NCBI GenBank assembly: GCA_019638115.1
Contig: JAHBUK010000003.1
Coordinates: forward strand, 248,001-312,000
Source: Flavobacteriales bacterium
GTDB lineage: Bacteria > Bacteroidota > Bacteroidia > Flavobacteriales_F > PHOS-HE28
Direction: 5' to 3'
DNA: 64,000 nt
Shown: one piece after another, positions 61,654 to 64,000 of the stretch
Numbering within the stretch: position 1 is the stretch's first letter
Layout: the number at the start of each line of letters is the position of its first letter
Translations under genes and position numbers: made by a program
The notes under the pieces: generated by a model
The model's database searches: none
Seen by the model: the letters and a program-made list of their open reading frames with translations, nothing else
What the model was told of the DNA's origin: nothing

Positions 61654-63039
61654 ATGTTCATCCGCACCATAGGACTCATCGGCATTCTGTTGTGGCAGGC
61701 TCCCGCGATCGGCCAATCCCAATGGGCCACTGCCGGTGTACCCGGCCAGATCGTGGGCTTGCTGCGACAGGTCTACGCCAACGAGACCCGTGATACGATC
61801 TACTTCGCTGGATCCATCAGCTTCACCGGCACACAATACTGGGCGGAAAGCAACTCTGTAATGCGCTACTCCAACGGACAATGGGATACGCTGGGCGTCC
61901 TGAACGGTTTAGTCTACTCCGTGGTACTCTACAATGACACGTTGATCACAGCCGGGCAGTTCTTCCAGTGCAGTGGTAACCCGTGCCAAGGCATTGCTTA
62001 CCACAACGGTGTGGAGTGGCAACCCTACGGCAACATCGCTGGTGGGTCAATCCGTAAACTCCGTGTGCTTGATGGCGAGCTTTATGCGGTAGGTGGCTTT
62101 AACGTGGTCGATGGCCAGCCAGCTTCTGGTGTGGCCAAGCGCGTGGGAGGTTCATGGGAACCTGTTGGATTCTTCAATAATGTTTCCAGTATTCTGGACA
62201 TTGCGAAGTACAACGGGAACGTAGTTGTGATCGGCAGTGGTGTGGCCATTAATGGTGGAACGGACATAGCGGAATGGGATGGTGAAGAATGGCACTTGTT
62301 GGGTCCCGGCATCATCAACCCGATGTCGGGTGCGCACTGCTTGGCTGTATACCAAGGCGATCTATACGTAGGTGGCCAAATCGCCATTGCCCCCGGCAAC
62401 CCTGGGCAGAACATCATGCGCTGGGATGGCACCCAGTTCAATGCTTTGGGGCAGGGGGTGCAACAATGGCTGGGAAATACCACTGCGATAGCCACGGTGT
62501 TGACCATGGCAGAGCACAACGGAAAGCTCTTCGTCGGGGGCGGATTCCGTGCCGCCGGAGGCATTGAGGCCATGGGCCTCGCCAGTTGGGATGGCACGGA
62601 ATGGTGCAGTGTGCTTGGGGATTTTCAGGCTTCAGGAGGAGTCCGCTCCATGGATTTCTACCTCGATACGCTTTTTGTGTCCTGCGGTGTCGTGCTGGAT
62701 GGTGATTCGGTGAACAGGGCGGCCAAGTTTATTGGTGAGGTGTATGAAGCGGAGTGCAGCGGGCCGGTGGGTGTGGAGGAGGAACCACTTACCCAAGCCA
62801 CCTTCACCCTCCACCCCAACCCCACCACCGGCCTACTCCACGTGGCGTTGAACGGCTTGCGCGCCCGAGAGGTATTCGTCGCCGACGCCCTGGGCCGCGA
62901 GGTACTGCGCCAAGGGGCTCCGCATTCGAACACAGGCCCGCTAATTCTTGATCTGGCCCCGCTAAGCCCCGGCGCGTACCTGGTAACGGTGGTGGATGAA
63001 CAAGGCATGCACTATACGCAACGGGTGCTAAGGGAATGA
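61654..63039 (+). CDS. secreted beta-propeller-like protein with T9SS type A domain
   Basis: A 461-residue protein with a signal peptide (MFIRTIGLIGILLWQAPAIGQ). The body repeats a kelch-like pattern (VMRYSNGQWDTLG, IAYHNGVEWQPYG, IAEWDGEEWHLLG, IMRWDGTQFNALG, LASWDGTEWCSVLG), each followed by strands such as LYVGGQ or LFVGGGF. This gives about five or six blades. The C-terminal 75 residues are a type A sorting domain (FTLHPNPTTGLLHVALNG, ending YTQRVLRE). It begins 12 bases after the giant surface gene, so co-transcription is likely. A paralogue follows at 63198. Binding rather than catalysis is inferred. Confidence 0.87.
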   Translation: MFIRTIGLIGILLWQAPAIGQSQWATAGVPGQIVGLLRQVYANETRDTIYFAGSISFTGTQYWAESNSVMRYSNGQWDTLGVLNGLVYSVVLYNDTLITAGQFFQCSGNPCQGIAYHNGVEWQPYGNIAGGSIRKLRVLDGELYAVGGFNVVDGQPASGVAKRVGGSWEPVGFFNNVSSILDIAKYNGNVVVIGSGVAINGGTDIAEWDGEEWHLLGPGIINPMSGAHCLAVYQGDLYVGGQIAIAPGNPGQNIMRWDGTQFNALGQGVQQWLGNTTAIATVLTMAEHNGKLFVGGGFRAAGGIEAMGLASWDGTEWCSVLGDFQASGGVRSMDFYLDTLFVSCGVVLDGDSVNRAAKFIGEVYEAECSGPVGVEEEPLTQATFTLHPNPTTGLLHVALNGLRAREVFVADALGREVLRQGAPHSNTGPLILDLAPLSPGAYLVTVVDEQGMHYTQRVLRE

Positions 63040-63197
63040 ACACGCACGGCATACCGGGGATCAGGGTCTCCTGCGCAAGACACTGCGGAGGTTAGAGGTC
63101 TACTTAGGCTCTCATTGAAAGAACAGTCACCGGGTGTGTATGCTTTGATCGCCCGCCATAGCTCAAGTCCGGCATTTACCGTCAAACTCTTCCGACC

Positions 63198-64000
63198 ATG
63201 AGGTCTATCATTCTGGCATTGCTGTTACTCGGGTTTAGCGCGAACAGCTCAGCGCAACATTGGAAGTCATTGGCCCGGGGCAAATCACCTTGGGGGGCAA
63301 CGACGATAAACTGTTTGTATGGTGATACCATCACAGATAGACTCTTGGTAGGCGGTAGCTTTTCGCGGATGTTGAATTGGGAGGATACGGTGACGGCGTT
63401 AGGTATCGCTGCGTGGGATGGCGAACGATGGGATACGATCGCGCATCGGATCAATTATTGGGAGGGAAGTAATTCCGTGGGTTCTGTGCAATGGTTCCTT
63501 CGATATGAAGAAGATCTATACGCTGTAGGGACTTTCGTGAATTATGATTCGCTGGAGGAACGCTGGGTACATACATGGGCGAGGCTTGATGCGACGGAAC
63601 AGCGCTGGAAGGCCATCACCGATTGCGAGTTGGATGTGACAAACAGCCTTCAAAATTTGAGCCCGCGTGAGCCCACGGACCTCTTGTATGTGACCGGTTT
63701 TCCGGATACCCTTTGCGGTCCCGAGTATGGGCAGGTGTTCACCTACGATGGAGCTACCTTCAGCAAGTGGACCCCCTTCGATGAGATCCCTTTTTCACAA
63801 GGCTACACCTACACCGGCTTGGTCTTTACCTACCAGAACAAGACCTACGTTACCGGGGCATTTGTAGATCCCTATACCGGGGCGTTCACCTCCATGATGC
63901 GGTATAACGGAGTGCAATGGGAGACCATACCAGGATGGAATAACAATGGCCCCATAAAGGATTTTACAATAGAGAACGACACGCTCTACCTATGCGGTGC
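63198..64000 (+). CDS. secreted beta-propeller-like protein, paralogue (cut by window end)
   Basis: The frame runs open from the ATG at 63198 to the window edge (267 codons). A signal peptide (MRSIILALLLLGFSANSSAQ) is followed by the same blade pattern as the preceding gene (IAAWDGERWDTIAH, LLVGGSF, MMRYNGVQWETIPGW, LYVTGF). A T9SS sorting domain is expected beyond the window but not seen. Codon use appears less GC-biased than in the preceding gene. The gap of 158 bases between the two shows no clear hairpin or promoter octamer. Confidence 0.82.
   Translation, partial: MRSIILALLLLGFSANSSAQHWKSLARGKSPWGATTINCLYGDTITDRLLVGGSFSRMLNWEDTVTALGIAAWDGERWDTIAHRINYWEGSNSVGSVQWFLRYEEDLYAVGTFVNYDSLEERWVHTWARLDATEQRWKAITDCELDVTNSLQNLSPREPTDLLYVTGFPDTLCGPEYGQVFTYDGATFSKWTPFDEIPFSQGYTYTGLVFTYQNKTYVTGAFVDPYTGAFTSMMRYNGVQWETIPGWNNNGPIKDFTIENDTLYLCG

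Overview
The window reads as a chromosomal segment of a GC-rich Bacteroidota bacterium, most likely from the Flavobacteriales or a neighbouring order. Three lines of evidence support this. At least eight secreted proteins carry type IX secretion (T9SS) C-terminal sorting domains, both the short type A form and the gliding-motility-associated type B form. The promoter octamer TAnnTTTG (or TAnnTTCG) recurs just upstream of start codons, while Shine-Dalgarno sequences are mostly absent. The DUF4271-hemD-rnpA-yidD-ctp gene order is typical of the phylum. No rRNA, CRISPR array, complete insertion sequence or prophage was recognised.

Layout. 0-8.5 kb (mostly minus strand): a TM2-domain membrane protein overlapping a Mn-type superoxide dismutase, a small acidic lipoprotein, an S41 protease overlapping a dCMP deaminase, tRNA-Leu(CAA) with a stray copy of its 3' end, a GT39 glycosyltransferase, an M61 metallopeptidase and glycyl-tRNA synthetase. 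8.8-18 kb (plus): a LytS/LytTR two-component pair, then a transport block of two CPA2 cation/proton antiporters with cytosolic tails, two tandem tail-anchored paralogues and a DUF389 membrane protein. 18-23.4 kb: an antitoxin-like orphan, a DUF3109 protein and the class Ia ribonucleotide reductase pair nrdB-nrdA, both strikingly eukaryote-like.

23.4-29.3 kb is accessory. It holds an AT-richer two-gene ABC-ATPase/TOPRIM module resembling anti-phage systems, a lipoprotein, two T9SS cargo proteins, and intergenic hairpin repeats seen in three places. 29.3-42 kb holds an AhpD-like protein, three large repeat-built T9SS surface proteins, two lipoproteins, an atypical NarL-type regulator and a tandem pair of secreted paralogues. 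42-43.7 kb is a cassette of two unknown genes flanked by a duplicated 3' end of the glutaryl-CoA dehydrogenase gene. 43.7-48.8 kb: gcdH and the conserved DUF4271-hemD-rnpA-yidD-ctp operon, whose last three junctions overlap by 4, 8 and 8 bases.

48.9-52.2 kb is a lipopolysaccharide/glycan locus (O-antigen ligase-like, GT9, GT2). 52.3-64 kb is another surface-protein region: a subtilisin-like T9SS protease with a Glu at the catalytic Asp position, a 5'-truncated T9SS remnant, a 1863-residue beta-helix/SBBP-repeat protein, and two adjacent beta-propeller-like secreted paralogues, the last cut by the window end.

The strongest leads are the ATPase/TOPRIM module, the gcdH-end duplication around the 42-kb cassette, the two proteins with altered catalytic or phospho-acceptor residues, and the intergenic hairpin repeat family.
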